From: Oscillospiraceae bacterium
GTDB lineage: Bacteria; Bacillota; Clostridia; Oscillospirales; Oscillospiraceae
DNA: 64,000 nt
Reading direction: 5' to 3'
NCBI GenBank assembly: GCA_910575505.1
Contig: CAJTFK010000005.1
Location: 123,854 to 187,853, forward strand
Shown here: positions 50,718-58,947 of the stretch, one piece after another
How the letters are laid out: each line of letters opens with the position of its first letter
How positions within the stretch are numbered: the first letter of the stretch is position 1
Notes under the pieces: generated by a model
The model's input: only the letters and a program-made list of their open reading frames with translations
Database searches by the model: none
Told to the model about the DNA's origin: nothing
Translations under genes and position numbers: made by a program

Positions 50718-51167
50718 TTACTTCCCCTCCAGCCTGTAATGATCCAGATACCCGGTGCCGGTGTTGTCCTGGAACAGCGTCACCTGGAAGGCGGCGGGCC
50801 GGTAGTACTCCACCACCGCCCGGACGGTCTCCGCCGTGACCTCCTGGGAAACCTCGCCCTTGATGATGTAGTCCCCAGGGGAAAAGGTAAAGCCCTCCAT
50901 GTCCGTCCTCCAGTCTCTGTATGGCCTGTAACCGGCGGACGGCGGCACCCGCACAAGGTAAGAAGCCCCCTCGTTGATCTCCGCCGCCTCACTGAGCCGG
51001 GCGGAGGGGCTCTGGGTCCGCTTTTCCGTCCAGGCGCAGTCATGGAGCACGGTCTTTTTCCAGCGGTCCAGATGGTCCGGGCTGTCCGCCCCGTCCAGCT
51101 TGTTCAGGACGGTGACGGTGTGCCGGAAGGTAGGCAGGTTCTTCACGTCAAAGATTTTCACGGTCAA
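50718..51167 (-). CDS. Minor capsid protein 1-like (head closure)
   Basis: A 149-residue protein (FRHTVTVLNKLDGADSPDHL; WKKTVLHDCAWTEKRTQSPS; GFTFSPGDYIIKGEVSQEV) with the Minor_capsid_1 pattern, probably the head-closure protein. ATGA-type overlap with the upstream gene. Confidence 0.78.
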   Translation of the reverse strand: MTVKIFDVKNLPTFRHTVTVLNKLDGADSPDHLDRWKKTVLHDCAWTEKRTQSPSARLSEAAEINEGASYLVRVPPSAGYRPYRDWRTDMEGFTFSPGDYIIKGEVSQEVTAETVRAVVEYYRPAAFQVTLFQDNTGTGYLDHYRLEGK

Positions 51168-51508
51168 ATCCTCACACTTACCAGCTCCACCGGCAGAATC
51201 TCCACGATCTGGTCATAGACAGAGGCCATGATCTCCGGTTCCCCCCGGCGGGCCGTCCCGAAATTGACGGAAACCCCGTCGTTGCTGAAGCCGGACACGC
51301 TCTCCGTCTGGGCCTCCCGGGCCTCTGACAGGCCGTCCACGATCAGCGTCATGCACAGGGCAATATCACAGTCCGGCCCGGTGATGCGGCCCATGGTCCA
51401 GTTGTCCAGCTTCTTCCGGGCCAGCTGTTCCAGCATGGGGAAGGCGGCGCGGTCCGCCCTCCCCCCGTTGGACTGGTACTGCTCAAAGGTCAGCCAGGGC
51501 CCGGTCAT
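51164..51508 (-). CDS. Head-tail connector protein
   Basis: A 114-residue helical protein (LTFEQYQSNGGRADRAAFPM; LARKKLDNWTMGRITGP; SVYDQIVEILPVEL) of the gp6-like connector type that docks under the portal. Between capsid and head-closure genes; overlaps both by 4 bases. Confidence 0.77.
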   Translation of the reverse strand: MTGPWLTFEQYQSNGGRADRAAFPMLEQLARKKLDNWTMGRITGPDCDIALCMTLIVDGLSEAREAQTESVSGFSNDGVSVNFGTARRGEPEIMASVYDQIVEILPVELVSVRI

Positions 51509-52446
51509 ACCTTGCTCCTGGCGGCGGCCCGGGAGGGCTCCGCCACGGCGGGCGGCGTCACCTCGGGGCCGGTGAAGCTGATGACTGCGATGGCGTCGAT
51601 GTACTCCGCGAAGAGAGTCATGCCCATGATGGCGAAGCTCTCGGAGACGGCGGTGTGGTAGTTGCCCTCGGTATGGAAGCCGATCAGGCTGGTCTCACCG
51701 TCGGTGGTGTAGTTCAGGCCTGCCCGGGCAAAGTCGCTGTCGGCGGGGTCCACATAGTAGAGGACGATGTTCTCCACAGGGGTGGCGATGAAGCGGCCCT
51801 GGGGAATCTCGTCGTCGGACAGCAGGAAGATGGTGTTGAAGCCCAGGAAATTCTTGATGTAGTTGAAGCCGAACTCGTTCTGAATGGTCAGCTCCGCCGT
51901 GCTCAGGTATTTGTACACGTCCATGATGTTGGCGAAGCCCACCACGCCGGTGGATGTCCGGTGCATCTTTTTGAACTTGTTTTCCACCGCGCCCTTGGCC
52001 ATGGCAATGGCCGCCTGCAGGGTGGAATAGGACCCTTTCAGGGTGCCGGTGTTGAGATAGGTGTAAAAGCGGCTGGTGACGTTGGTCTGGAGCTCAAAGA
52101 GGAAGGCGTCGTCGGTCATCTGGACGGCCACCTCATAGCCGTGGTCCTTGATGTTCTCAATGGAAACGGCCTTGGCGAACTTCTCCACCCCCATCTCCTG
52201 ATAGGGGGTCTCTGTGATGGTGGCCTTGCTGTAGGGGATTTCCTCGCCCTCGCCCACGTTGCCGTCCTGGAGCACCAGAGTGGCGGTCTTGCTTTTCAGC
52301 ACCGCGCCGGGCTCCTTCCGGATAGGCCGCATGATGCCCAGGATTTCCCGCAGGTGCTCCCAGTTCCGGGAAAAGCGGGTCACGAAGTCGATCTCTCGGG
52401 CAGTTACCTGGAGATCGGCGCTTTTGGTCAGGTTTTCTTTCGCCAT
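51505..52446 (-). CDS. Major capsid protein
   Basis: A 313-residue HK97-fold capsid protein: an N-arm with AREIDFVTRFSRNWEHLREI, a P-domain region with YSKATITETPYQEMGVEKFA, a long helix LQAAIAMAKGAVENKFKKMH, and a C-terminal E-loop/P-domain stretch VENIVLYYVDPADSDFARAG. The ATG at 52446 has AAAGGATG at proper distance. It overlaps the scaffold stop, as usual for coupled scaffold and capsid. Confidence 0.85.
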   Translation of the reverse strand: MAKENLTKSADLQVTAREIDFVTRFSRNWEHLREILGIMRPIRKEPGAVLKSKTATLVLQDGNVGEGEEIPYSKATITETPYQEMGVEKFAKAVSIENIKDHGYEVAVQMTDDAFLFELQTNVTSRFYTYLNTGTLKGSYSTLQAAIAMAKGAVENKFKKMHRTSTGVVGFANIMDVYKYLSTAELTIQNEFGFNYIKNFLGFNTIFLLSDDEIPQGRFIATPVENIVLYYVDPADSDFARAGLNYTTDGETSLIGFHTEGNYHTAVSESFAIMGMTLFAEYIDAIAVISFTGPEVTPPAVAEPSRAAARSKV

Positions 52447-52448
52447 TG

Positions 52449-53069
52449 TCATTCATCCTTTCTGAACAGGTGGATATTGGCGGCCATCGCCGCCTGACGC
52501 TTGGGCGCGTCCTTGATTGCGAAAATTTCTTCTTTGGTCATGGGCTTCCCGGTCTGCTTGTCCACGCCGGGGATTTTCAGGGGGTCCTGCTGGGGGTTCC
52601 TGAAAATGCCGTCCAGGTCCTTTGTCATGTCCTCGAAGAGCTTCACGGCCCGCTTGCCCTTGTTGGCGGGGTCGGCAATGGCCTTTTTGAGCTCTGTGAC
52701 GAAATGATTCCGGGTGAAGTCGTTGACAAACTCCTTGCCGTCCAGGGCCTGCTCTGCCGCCTCGGTGAGGATGCGGTCCGTCTCGGCCTCCTTCTCGGCC
52801 TTCTTCCGGGCCTTCTCCGCCTCCCGGTAGCCCTCCAGCTCCTGGCGCATGGCCTCCGTATCGCCGCCCGCCGCCTCCAGTTTGCTGATGGTCTTGTCCC
52901 GGTCGGCCAGGTCCCCCTTGAGGCGGTCCAGCTCGACTTTCTGGTCGTCGAATTTCTTCTTGTCCACGTAGCCGCCACTGGAGAGGTCGGCCAGCTTCAT
53001 GCCCTTGGTCTTCTCGTTGAACTGCTCCAGGGTCAGGGACTCGCCGTTGAAAATGCTCTTGAAATCCAT
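52449..53069 (-). CDS. Phage scaffolding protein (DUF4355-like)
   Basis: A 206-residue charged, coiled-coil protein (SLTLEQFNEKTKGMKLADLS; KFDDQKVELDRLKGDLADRD; EKARKKAEKEAETDRILTEA) with a C-terminal helix that ends MAANIHLFRKDE. This is the typical scaffold layout: flexible coil and capsid-binding tail. It directly precedes the capsid gene. Confidence 0.82.
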   Translation of the reverse strand: MDFKSIFNGESLTLEQFNEKTKGMKLADLSSGGYVDKKKFDDQKVELDRLKGDLADRDKTISKLEAAGGDTEAMRQELEGYREAEKARKKAEKEAETDRILTEAAEQALDGKEFVNDFTRNHFVTELKKAIADPANKGKRAVKLFEDMTKDLDGIFRNPQQDPLKIPGVDKQTGKPMTKEEIFAIKDAPKRQAAMAANIHLFRKDE

Positions 53070-53203
53070 AAGGTTTCCTTTCTGCCCCGAGATGGTTTTG
53101 ATTTATAAATCCGCTGCACCACAGCGCGGGGGCGGGCGCACTTTAAACCTCCGCGCCGGGAGGAAAAATCGTATAAAAACCGCCGGAGCGGGTTTTACCA
53201 AAC

Positions 53204-53242
53204 AAAAAAGAGCCAACCGGCGGGATATCCCGTCTGTTGGCT
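53204..53242 (-). terminator. Hairpin with inner CGGGATATCCCG before the scaffold gene
   Basis: GAGCCAAC...GTTGGCTC arms enclose the palindrome CGGGATATCCCG; a T6 run follows on the minus strand. A closely related copy lies at 56692-56735 in the plus-strand module, at the same place relative to the scaffold gene. Confidence 0.8.
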
Positions 53243-53243
53243 C

Positions 53244-53396
53244 CTATTGCCCTTCCCCCGCCCCAATCGGCGGGGGGCTGTATCTAATTGTCTCATTGAC
53301 CTCGATGACAACGACGCTCTTGCCCTTCCTGCGGACCTTCGCGTCGTTGCCGCGCTTTAGAATGGCCTCTATGGCCGCGATTGCCTGTTTATCCAT
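53244..53396 (-). CDS. Conserved 50-residue prophage protein
   Basis: Reads MDKQAIAAIEAILKRGNDAK, VRRKGKSVVVIEVNE and ends PPIGAGEGQ. It has a clear homologue in the plus-strand module (56539-56691) sharing IEAILKRG, VRRKGK/IRRKGN and PIGAG(E/Q)GQ, which supports real coding. Its position just before the shared hairpin is the same in both. Function unknown; the beta-hairpin with Arg/Lys suggests nucleic acid contact. Confidence 0.72.
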   Translation of the reverse strand: MDKQAIAAIEAILKRGNDAKVRRKGKSVVVIEVNETIRYSPPPIGAGEGQ

Positions 53397-53647
53397 CCGC
53401 CGCACTTGCTGTTCTTCCTGCGCTCACTTTCTGGAGTGGTCTCAGGTTCCAAGGGGAGTCCCGCAGACCGTTTTTCACGTTCATCCTGCACCAGGAACTT
53501 TTTTGCAATAGTAGCGCACCATCGGTCGAAGTCCATATCTTTTCCGTCAAACGTACATAAAATAGGGGCGTCCTCTTCATACGGTTCAGCCTTTTTAAGG
53601 TCATTCCGCAAACGGTCACGTTCCGCCTTGGATAAATTCAAAGCCAT
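53369..53647 (-). CDS. Small protein paired with the MuF minor head gene
   Basis: A 92-residue hydrophilic protein (NLSKAERDRLRNDLKKAEPY; FDGKDMDFDRWCATIAKKFL). It overlaps the MuF gene's 3' end by 32 bases and the next gene by 28. No family recognised. Since MuF C-termini often carry toxin domains with an immunity gene directly downstream, this is a candidate partner or immunity protein for the JAB-like domain; alternatively an ordinary morphogenesis protein. Confidence 0.6.
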   Translation of the reverse strand: MALNLSKAERDRLRNDLKKAEPYEEDAPILCTFDGKDMDFDRWCATIAKKFLVQDEREKRSAGLPLEPETTPESERRKNSKCGGWINRQSRP

Positions 53648-55268
53648 AAACACTTCCGCCTTCCAAAAACTTCAAAACAGCACTTATATACCCGTCTGAG
53701 TCTTGCCTTTTAACATATTCTTTTAGTTGTTCTTTCAACGAAACAAAATCAGTATAGGCTCCAAATCCGTCAAAGTCATCTTTTTTACGCAGTAAGTAAA
53801 CAGTTCCATTATTACCCACTGCGACCATTGTAACAAGATTTTCAGAAAAAATGAAGTTTTGAATATCAGGCTCACTGAAAATCTGGCCATCTGGGTGGCT
53901 ATGAATATTTATGTATGGAATAGGAAACCCTGGGAGCTTTACTTCCCCCGATTTTTCTTCGCCAATCAAAATCTCAGTCAAAGGAACCATTTCAGATGTA
54001 TATACTCGTCCCGCCTCCGTACCAAGTGGCAAATCTTTTGCGGCCCTGAGTATGGATTGATTCTGAGCTCTCAGCATTTCAGCAAGACTTAAAGACCACC
54101 CTGAAGGCTGAAGCAGGGGAACCTTTTTGATAGACTCTTCTGTAATAGGATGTACCCGAAGCCCGTTTTCTTTCAGTATACCACGTCCGCCCTGTTTTGC
54201 AAGGCCGGCCGCACTTTTCCCTCCGGCGGCCTTCACCACCGTGGGCCCCGTCATGGACCTTGTCCGCTCATACCTGGGCGTGAGCCCCGTTTTCTCGCAG
54301 AAGGCCTTATACTCCCTCTGAAGCGCCGCCGACTTCTTCCCCGCCTCTCTGGCGCCCAGGGTGTCCCCGGCGGCTTTCAGCGCCTCCCGTTCGTCCTTGG
54401 CGTACCGGATTTTCGTTTCCAGCCGCCGCTGCTGCTGGCTGGCCTCGTACCGGGTCATTTCCCGGCCCTTCCATTCCACCGTCTCCGTGCTCCGGCGGTT
54501 GATCTCCGCCAGCTCCTTTTCGCTGTACACCGGGCGGGAAACGCCATAAATAATCGGCGTGGCAAAGTGGTGGCAGTTCAGTGTTCCAATAGGCCGCTGT
54601 AAGCCGCCGTTGATCCGGTCCCACTCCGCCTGCCGGTATTGCCTGCCCTGGATGTCCAGATGGTCCGGGGCGCAGAGGGCGTGGGCGGAAATCTCCACGC
54701 CGTCGGCCCCGAAGCGCCGTCCCGTCTCCCGCATCATCTCGCCGTTGAGCCGCCGCACGCCCTCAAGGATATTCATGCGGGCCTGAGAATCCAGCCGCCG
54801 GGAATAGCCGCTTTCAAAGGTCACCCGCAGGCCGCTGTGGGCCATGTCCCGCACGGTCTCCCGGATAGCGGTGTTGTAGTCCACCGCGCCGGTCTGCACG
54901 AAGTAGATTGCCCGGTCGATGGCCCTGATATAGCTCTCCCGCAGGGGCTTGAACCCTGTTTTGTCCTTAAAGCCGATCATGTGGGTATTGGAGATGTTGG
55001 TCAGGCCGTCCATGGCCTGGGCCTTGACGGCCCGGACCAGGGAATCCAGGGCGGCGATCTGGGCATAGGATTTCAGCGGGGCCGTGCCCCGGGCGGCAAA
55101 GAAGGCGTTTGCAAAGTCGATATTCTCCGCCGCCGCTTTCTCGAAGACGGCGTCGATATCCCGGACATTCTTCTGCATAATCCGTGCGATTTCCTTCTCG
55201 ATGGCCTGCATGTCCCCGGCGGCGTACTCCACCGCCCTGCGGCGTGACAGATACGGCGTGCTGCCCAA
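53616..55268 (-). CDS. MuF/minor capsid protein with C-terminal JAB-like domain, 5'-truncated
   Basis: About 550 codons are open. Residues 10-300 match the SPP1 gp7/Mu F minor head family (EKEIARIMQKNVRDIDAVFE; RESYIRAIDRAIYFVQTGAV; LDSQARMNILEGVRRLNGEM; CAPDHLDIQGRQY; LNCHHFATPIIYG). Residues about 400-520 form a separate domain with INIHSHPDG and FSEPD, the H-x-H-P...S-x-x-D signature of JAB/MPN metalloproteases. The normal ~60-residue N-terminus is missing: an in-frame stop lies just upstream of the TTG at 55268 and no ribosome binding site is seen. It is cut at the junction with the plus-strand module. Confidence 0.75.
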   Translation of the reverse strand: MGSTPYLSRRRAVEYAAGDMQAIEKEIARIMQKNVRDIDAVFEKAAAENIDFANAFFAARGTAPLKSYAQIAALDSLVRAVKAQAMDGLTNISNTHMIGFKDKTGFKPLRESYIRAIDRAIYFVQTGAVDYNTAIRETVRDMAHSGLRVTFESGYSRRLDSQARMNILEGVRRLNGEMMRETGRRFGADGVEISAHALCAPDHLDIQGRQYRQAEWDRINGGLQRPIGTLNCHHFATPIIYGVSRPVYSEKELAEINRRSTETVEWKGREMTRYEASQQQRRLETKIRYAKDEREALKAAGDTLGAREAGKKSAALQREYKAFCEKTGLTPRYERTRSMTGPTVVKAAGGKSAAGLAKQGGRGILKENGLRVHPITEESIKKVPLLQPSGWSLSLAEMLRAQNQSILRAAKDLPLGTEAGRVYTSEMVPLTEILIGEEKSGEVKLPGFPIPYINIHSHPDGQIFSEPDIQNFIFSENLVTMVAVGNNGTVYLLRKKDDFDGFGAYTDFVSLKEQLKEYVKRQDSDGYISAVLKFLEGGSVYGFEFIQGGT

Positions 55269-55272
55269 TATG
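55255..55272. other. Head-to-head junction of two phage modules
   Basis: Minus-strand coding for one MuF protein ends its homology here, and plus-strand coding for a different MuF protein begins within a few bases. Both lack 5' parts, and no promoter or intergenic region lies between. It is an inversion or deletion scar, or an assembly chimera. Confidence 0.6.
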
Positions 55273-55845
55273 ACCTATTCCCAGTGGCAGAACACAAAGC
55301 GTGGGGAAGGTGCGCTTGCGGCGGAACGGTTTGAACTCAAAAAGCAGAGACAGGAGCCGAGGGACCGGAAACAGTTTTCGGAGTATCAGGAGGTTTTGGG
55401 AAAAAACGCGCCGAAAACATTTGCAGAATTCCAGGATTTGAAGTATAATAGTGGACAGTGGGAGGCTTTCAAGTCCTACAAGAAGGCCATTCAAACAGGA
55501 GAGTTGACCGCACTGGCAGATTTTTCGTTGTATCAGGAAACCAGCAGGATAATTGACGAAAAGTTAGTTGGACTAACGACATCAAACGGAATACTTATAA
55601 CAGGAAAGTCCAATCACTTTATTTCCAGAGTCATCGGCTCTATTGAGCAGAGGCGTTCAGGTGTTGGTGTAGACCGGGTGTTGGAAGTGTTTACCTCAAA
55701 GGACACAAAAATACTCCCTCCCAAAACATCTTCAACAGGAAGTGTAAGCCAGCGTTTTATTCTCAACGATGTAGAACTTTCCATAAACCCGGAAAATGGG
55801 AATTTGATACAAGTGAATCCGTTTAGTAGGGGGAGAAAACTGTGA
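55270..55845 (+). pseudogene. MuF minor head protein C-terminal fragment with effector-like domain
   Basis: The 191 codons from ATG 55270 read MTYSQWQNTKRGEG, a block found after the MuF core, then a charged linker (FELKKQRQEPRDRKQFSEYQ; FAEFQDLKYNSGQWEAFKSY). The final 90 residues (GILITGKSNHFISRVIGS; RRSGVGVDRVLEVF; SQRFILNDVELSINPENGNL) look like the small RNase-type (BECR-like) toxin domains on phage MuF proteins; family assignment is tentative. The MuF core and start are missing and there is no ribosome binding site. It overlaps the next gene by 4 bases. Confidence 0.62.
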
Positions 55846-56057
55846 TAAATATAACGGAAGAGCAGAAGCAATATTTGAAAGAGCAAAATGTTGATATTCG
55901 TGAGGCGCTTGAAAATGACGATTTGGGGGAACTTCTCCTGGCAATTGATGCCGCGATTGTGGACAATATCGTAGACCACAATGATGAGCCAGATGAAACC
56001 GGCATAAAGTTGCAGCGGATTTACGATCAGGTTTACAATCAGAACGTGGAGGACTGA
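55842..56057 (+). CDS. Small acidic protein, candidate immunity partner
   Basis: A 71-residue acidic protein (ITEEQKQYLKEQNVDIREAL; LLAIDAAIVDNIVDHNDEP) overlapping the MuF effector-domain gene by ATGA-type coupling. Acidity, size and position fit an immunity protein to a basic nuclease toxin; no family recognised. GGGGGAGA lies before the start region. AT-richer than the neighbouring structural genes, as is the effector domain. Confidence 0.6.
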   Translation: MINITEEQKQYLKEQNVDIREALENDDLGELLLAIDAAIVDNIVDHNDEPDETGIKLQRIYDQVYNQNVED

Positions 56058-56058
56058 C

Positions 56059-56139
56059 ATGTATGAATTTTGTATCATTTACCGCCTGATGAAAAGAGCG
56101 GCTGACCTTGCAAAGGGCGTGCGGGGGATGCTGCCATGA
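56059..56139 (+). CDS. 26-residue phage leader-like ORF
   Basis: From ATG 56059 the frame reads MYEFCIIYRLMKRAADLAKG then VRGMLP and ends by overlapping the next start (ATGA). GGAGGACTGAC lies upstream. It is likely translated to couple to the gp10-type gene, with no known product role. Confidence 0.45.
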   Translation: MYEFCIIYRLMKRAADLAKGVRGMLP

Positions 56140-56546
56140 GCGATTCCATGCGCATCACAATCATCGACAACAGCGGTCTTGCCCGCGAAGCGCTGGAGGC
56201 CGCCTGCCTCCGGGCGCTGGAAAAGTGCGGTCTGACGGCGGAGGGGTATGCCAAGCTGATGTGCCCTGTTGATACGGGCAACCTTCGCAACAGCATCACT
56301 CATCAGGTTCAGCCCACAGAGTTGGCCTGTTATATCGGGACGAACAGCGAATACGGGGCCTATGTGGAGCTGGGCACCGGCAAATACTACCCGGGCGGAC
56401 GTCCCACACCCTGGGTCTACCAGGACGCGCAGGGGAATTGGCATCTGACCCACGGCCAGCGGGCGCAGCCGTATCTGAAACCGGCGGTGGCGGACCATGC
56501 GGCGCAGTACCGCGAGATCATCGATCAGGAGCTTAAAAATGGATGA
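56136..56546 (+). CDS. HK97 gp10-type head-tail protein
   Basis: A 136-residue protein with the gp10 signature: CGLTAEGYAKLMCPVDTGNL, RNSITHQV, then YIGTNSEYGAYVELGTGKYY and a late PYLKPAVADHAAQYREI. Usually bound at the head-tail joint. Here it precedes the scaffold gene, an early position compared with most siphoviruses. It overlaps the 50-residue protein gene by 8 bases. Confidence 0.82.
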   Translation: MSDSMRITIIDNSGLAREALEAACLRALEKCGLTAEGYAKLMCPVDTGNLRNSITHQVQPTELACYIGTNSEYGAYVELGTGKYYPGGRPTPWVYQDAQGNWHLTHGQRAQPYLKPAVADHAAQYREIIDQELKNG

Positions 56547-56691
56547 AAAGACGATCAATGCCATAGAGGCCATTTTAAAGCGCGGCGGCAATGTGGAAAT
56601 CCGCCGGAAAGGGAACGGTTTTATCGTCCTGGAGGTAAAAAAGACAATTCAATACAGCGCCCCGCGAATTGGCGCGGGGCAAGGGCAATAG
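56539..56691 (+). CDS. Conserved 50-residue prophage protein (paralogue of 53244-53396)
   Basis: Reads MDEKTINAIEAILKRGGNVE, IRRKGNGFIVLEVKK and ends RIGAGQGQ. Same length as the minus-strand homologue and same place before the CGGGATATCCCG hairpin. The true start is 56539; an upstream in-frame ATG lies inside the previous gene. Confidence 0.72.
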   Translation: MDEKTINAIEAILKRGGNVEIRRKGNGFIVLEVKKTIQYSAPRIGAGQGQ

Positions 56692-56735
56692 GAGCCAGCT
56701 GACGGGATATCCCGCCGGTTGGCTCTTTTCTTTTT
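56692..56735 (+). terminator. Hairpin with inner CGGGATATCCCG before the second scaffold gene
   Basis: GAGCCAGC...GGTTGGCTC arms enclose CGGGATATCCCG, then TTTTCTTTTT. The following ggtaaaacccgc and ggtttttatac also match the other copy, so about 100 bases are shared in inverted orientation between the two modules. Confidence 0.8.
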
Positions 56736-56815
56736 GGTAAAACCCGCGAGGCACAGCGGTTTTTATACAATGTTCGCCCCCAAAGAACCGGGGACAAAGA
56801 AAAGGAGAACGAACA

Positions 56816-57415
56816 ATGGCACTGACAAGGAAGTTTTTGAAAGCGATGGGCATCGAGGATGAGAAGATCGACCAGATTATTGAGGCCCACACCGAAACCG
56901 TGTCCGGCCTGAAAGACCAGCTTGACGGTCAAAAGGCGGACGCAGACAAGCTGGCCAACCTCCAAAAGCAACTGGACAAGGCCAATGCTGACCTGGAGAC
57001 CGCGAAGAAAGACGGCTGGAGGGACAAGCACGACGCCCTCAAGAAGGAGTTTGAGGACTACAAGGCGGGCGTGACCGCCAAGGAGACCAGGGCCGCCAAG
57101 GAAGCGGCGGCGCGGGCCTACTACGAAAGCAAGGGCATCACCGGCAAGGCTCTGGAAATCGCCATGCGGGGCAGCGGCGCAGAAATCGAGGCCCTGGAAC
57201 TGGTGGAAGGAAAAATCAAGGACGCTGCCGCCCTGGAGGCCCTGGTGAAGGGCGATTTCTCCGACCTTGTGAGCACCACCACAACCACCGGCGCGAATAC
57301 CGCCAATCCGCCTGCCAACAACGGCGGCGGGATGAATCCCCCTGCAAACACACGAGCGGCGCAGATTGCCGCACAGTATCACAACAATCTCTACGGAGAA
57401 CTCAAAAAGGAGTGA
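56816..57415 (+). CDS. Phage scaffolding protein
   Basis: A 199-residue protein: an N-terminal helix (FLKAMGIEDEKIDQIIEAHT), a long coiled coil (GLKDQLDGQKADADKLANLQ; KDGWRDKHDALKKEFEDYKA), an Asn/Pro-rich linker and a basic end (AAQYHNNLYGELKKE). It is a GP20-type scaffold, unrelated in detail to the DUF4355-like one in the minus-strand module. AAAGGAGAACG precedes the ATG. Confidence 0.83.
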   Translation: MALTRKFLKAMGIEDEKIDQIIEAHTETVSGLKDQLDGQKADADKLANLQKQLDKANADLETAKKDGWRDKHDALKKEFEDYKAGVTAKETRAAKEAAARAYYESKGITGKALEIAMRGSGAEIEALELVEGKIKDAAALEALVKGDFSDLVSTTTTTGANTANPPANNGGGMNPPANTRAAQIAAQYHNNLYGELKKE

Positions 57416-57420
57416 CAAAA

Positions 57421-57780
57421 ATGTCTTTTATCGGGAAAGTACAGAACGGCCAGTGTTACGCCCCTGGCTGGTTTCTGGCAAACAATGAGGACTGCACCCG
57501 TGAGACTCGGCAGATTTCCCAGTCCAGTGCGGTAACCGGCCCCAACGGAGCCAAGTATGTCAAGATGGGAACCGTATACCCCGCCAATGACAATACGGCG
57601 GAGGGTATTGTTTACGAGGACGTGGACGTGTCCACCGGTGATATGCCAGGGAGCGTAGTGACAACTGGAGAGGTCTATGAAGACCGCCTGCCAGTGGCTA
57701 TCTCGGAGCAGGCAAAGACGGCGCTGGCCGGCAAAGGGTTTTCCTTCAAGACGGCACCCTCCGTGACCCGGCCCTACTGA
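57421..57780 (+). CDS. Capsid decoration/stabilisation protein-like
   Basis: A 119-residue beta-rich protein (FIGKVQNGQCYAPGWFLANN; VYEDVDVSTGDMPGSVVTTG; RLPVAISEQAKTAL). It lies between scaffold and capsid genes, like lambda gpD-type decoration proteins or the head protein of E-type capsids. ATG 57421 is 8 bases from AAGGAG; the GTG nine bases earlier overlaps that site. Confidence 0.68.
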   Translation: MSFIGKVQNGQCYAPGWFLANNEDCTRETRQISQSSAVTGPNGAKYVKMGTVYPANDNTAEGIVYEDVDVSTGDMPGSVVTTGEVYEDRLPVAISEQAKTALAGKGFSFKTAPSVTRPY

Positions 57781-57796
57781 GAAAGGAGAGACAAAA

Positions 57797-58930
57797 ATGC
57801 CTATTTGGAAAGAAAACATCCTGGGTCTTGTGCCGGAACAGGACTGGTTGAGCATCGGGTTCAACCCCACCCGTCAAAACGACCCTGTCGACGGTCTGTT
57901 TGACGATGTTCGCACTGACAATCTGGTTGCCTACTGGCAGACCATTGCGGCGGAGTATCAGATCCCCATGATGGCCCAGTTCCACGCCTTTGACACTGAG
58001 GCGCAGACCACCTTCCGCGTCCCTGTGGACACCCACTACATCGAGAAGGGCTTAGTCAAGGTCAAGATCAATCAGTCTGAGCGTATGAGGGCGCTGGTGC
58101 GCTCCGGCGTTCGGGAAGACGCCCTGTATGACTATGTGATTCGGGACGGTGCACGGCTGGCAGAGCAGGTTATCACCCGCTCCAAAGTGGCGAAGAACGA
58201 GCTGATGGCGACCGGAAAGATCACCATTAAGGAAAACAACCTGAACCTGTCCCCGGACTACGGCGTGACGGAGGACCAGACCGCCTTTGAATTGGATTTG
58301 TCCACAGACGCGGATATTCCCGCACAGATTCAAACCATTGTGGATGCTGCTCTGGCAAAGGGAGTCACCCTCACGGGGCTCCAGACCGCCCGGAAAAATA
58401 TCACAAAAATGCGCAACAACGCCGCCCTCCAAAAAGCGGTCAACGGAAATATCGGTGCTGGGGCGTTGTTGTCCAACGGTGCGCTGAACGACTACCTGGA
58501 AACCGAGTTTAACCTGGGCCGGATTATCACCAACGACCTGACCTATGGGGCGGAAGCAAATATCAGGGAGGACGGGCGTCCCAAGATCACCACTGCCCGA
58601 TATTACCCCGACAACAAGATCACATTCTTTGCTACCAACCCCGCCGGTCGTCTTGGCTCCTGTGCGTGGGGCGACCCGCCCGAGGCCACTGTGGGCAGCC
58701 TGACCACCGCCACATCCAGCGTGGAAAACCCCTATGTGTACATCGACCAGTGGACAGAGGACGATCCTAAGGTTCTGTGGACAAAGGCCAGCGCCCTGTT
58801 TATCCCCGTGCTGTACAACCCTTCCAGCCTGTGGATTGCCACCATCAAGGGAACGGAGTCCTCCACAAGAAGCGCTCAAACAGAGCCTCAGGCGGAGTCT
58901 GCCACGAAGACCAGAATGGCCAGTAAGTAA
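57797..58930 (+). CDS. Major capsid protein of the second phage module
   Basis: A 377-residue HK97-fold capsid protein of the lambda E-like type: MAQFHAFDTEAQTTFRVPVD, SERMRALVRSGVREDALYDY, a helix AQIQTIVDAALAKGVTL, ARKNITKMRNN, and a C-terminal VLWTKASALFIPVLYNPSSL. It differs in length and sequence from the capsid on the minus strand, so the two modules come from different phages. The tail (SSTRSAQTEPQAESATKTR) is low complexity. Confidence 0.84.
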   Translation: MPIWKENILGLVPEQDWLSIGFNPTRQNDPVDGLFDDVRTDNLVAYWQTIAAEYQIPMMAQFHAFDTEAQTTFRVPVDTHYIEKGLVKVKINQSERMRALVRSGVREDALYDYVIRDGARLAEQVITRSKVAKNELMATGKITIKENNLNLSPDYGVTEDQTAFELDLSTDADIPAQIQTIVDAALAKGVTLTGLQTARKNITKMRNNAALQKAVNGNIGAGALLSNGALNDYLETEFNLGRIITNDLTYGAEANIREDGRPKITTARYYPDNKITFFATNPAGRLGSCAWGDPPEATVGSLTTATSSVENPYVYIDQWTEDDPKVLWTKASALFIPVLYNPSSLWIATIKGTESSTRSAQTEPQAESATKTRMASK

Positions 58931-58947
58931 GGAAGGAGGGCGGCGCG

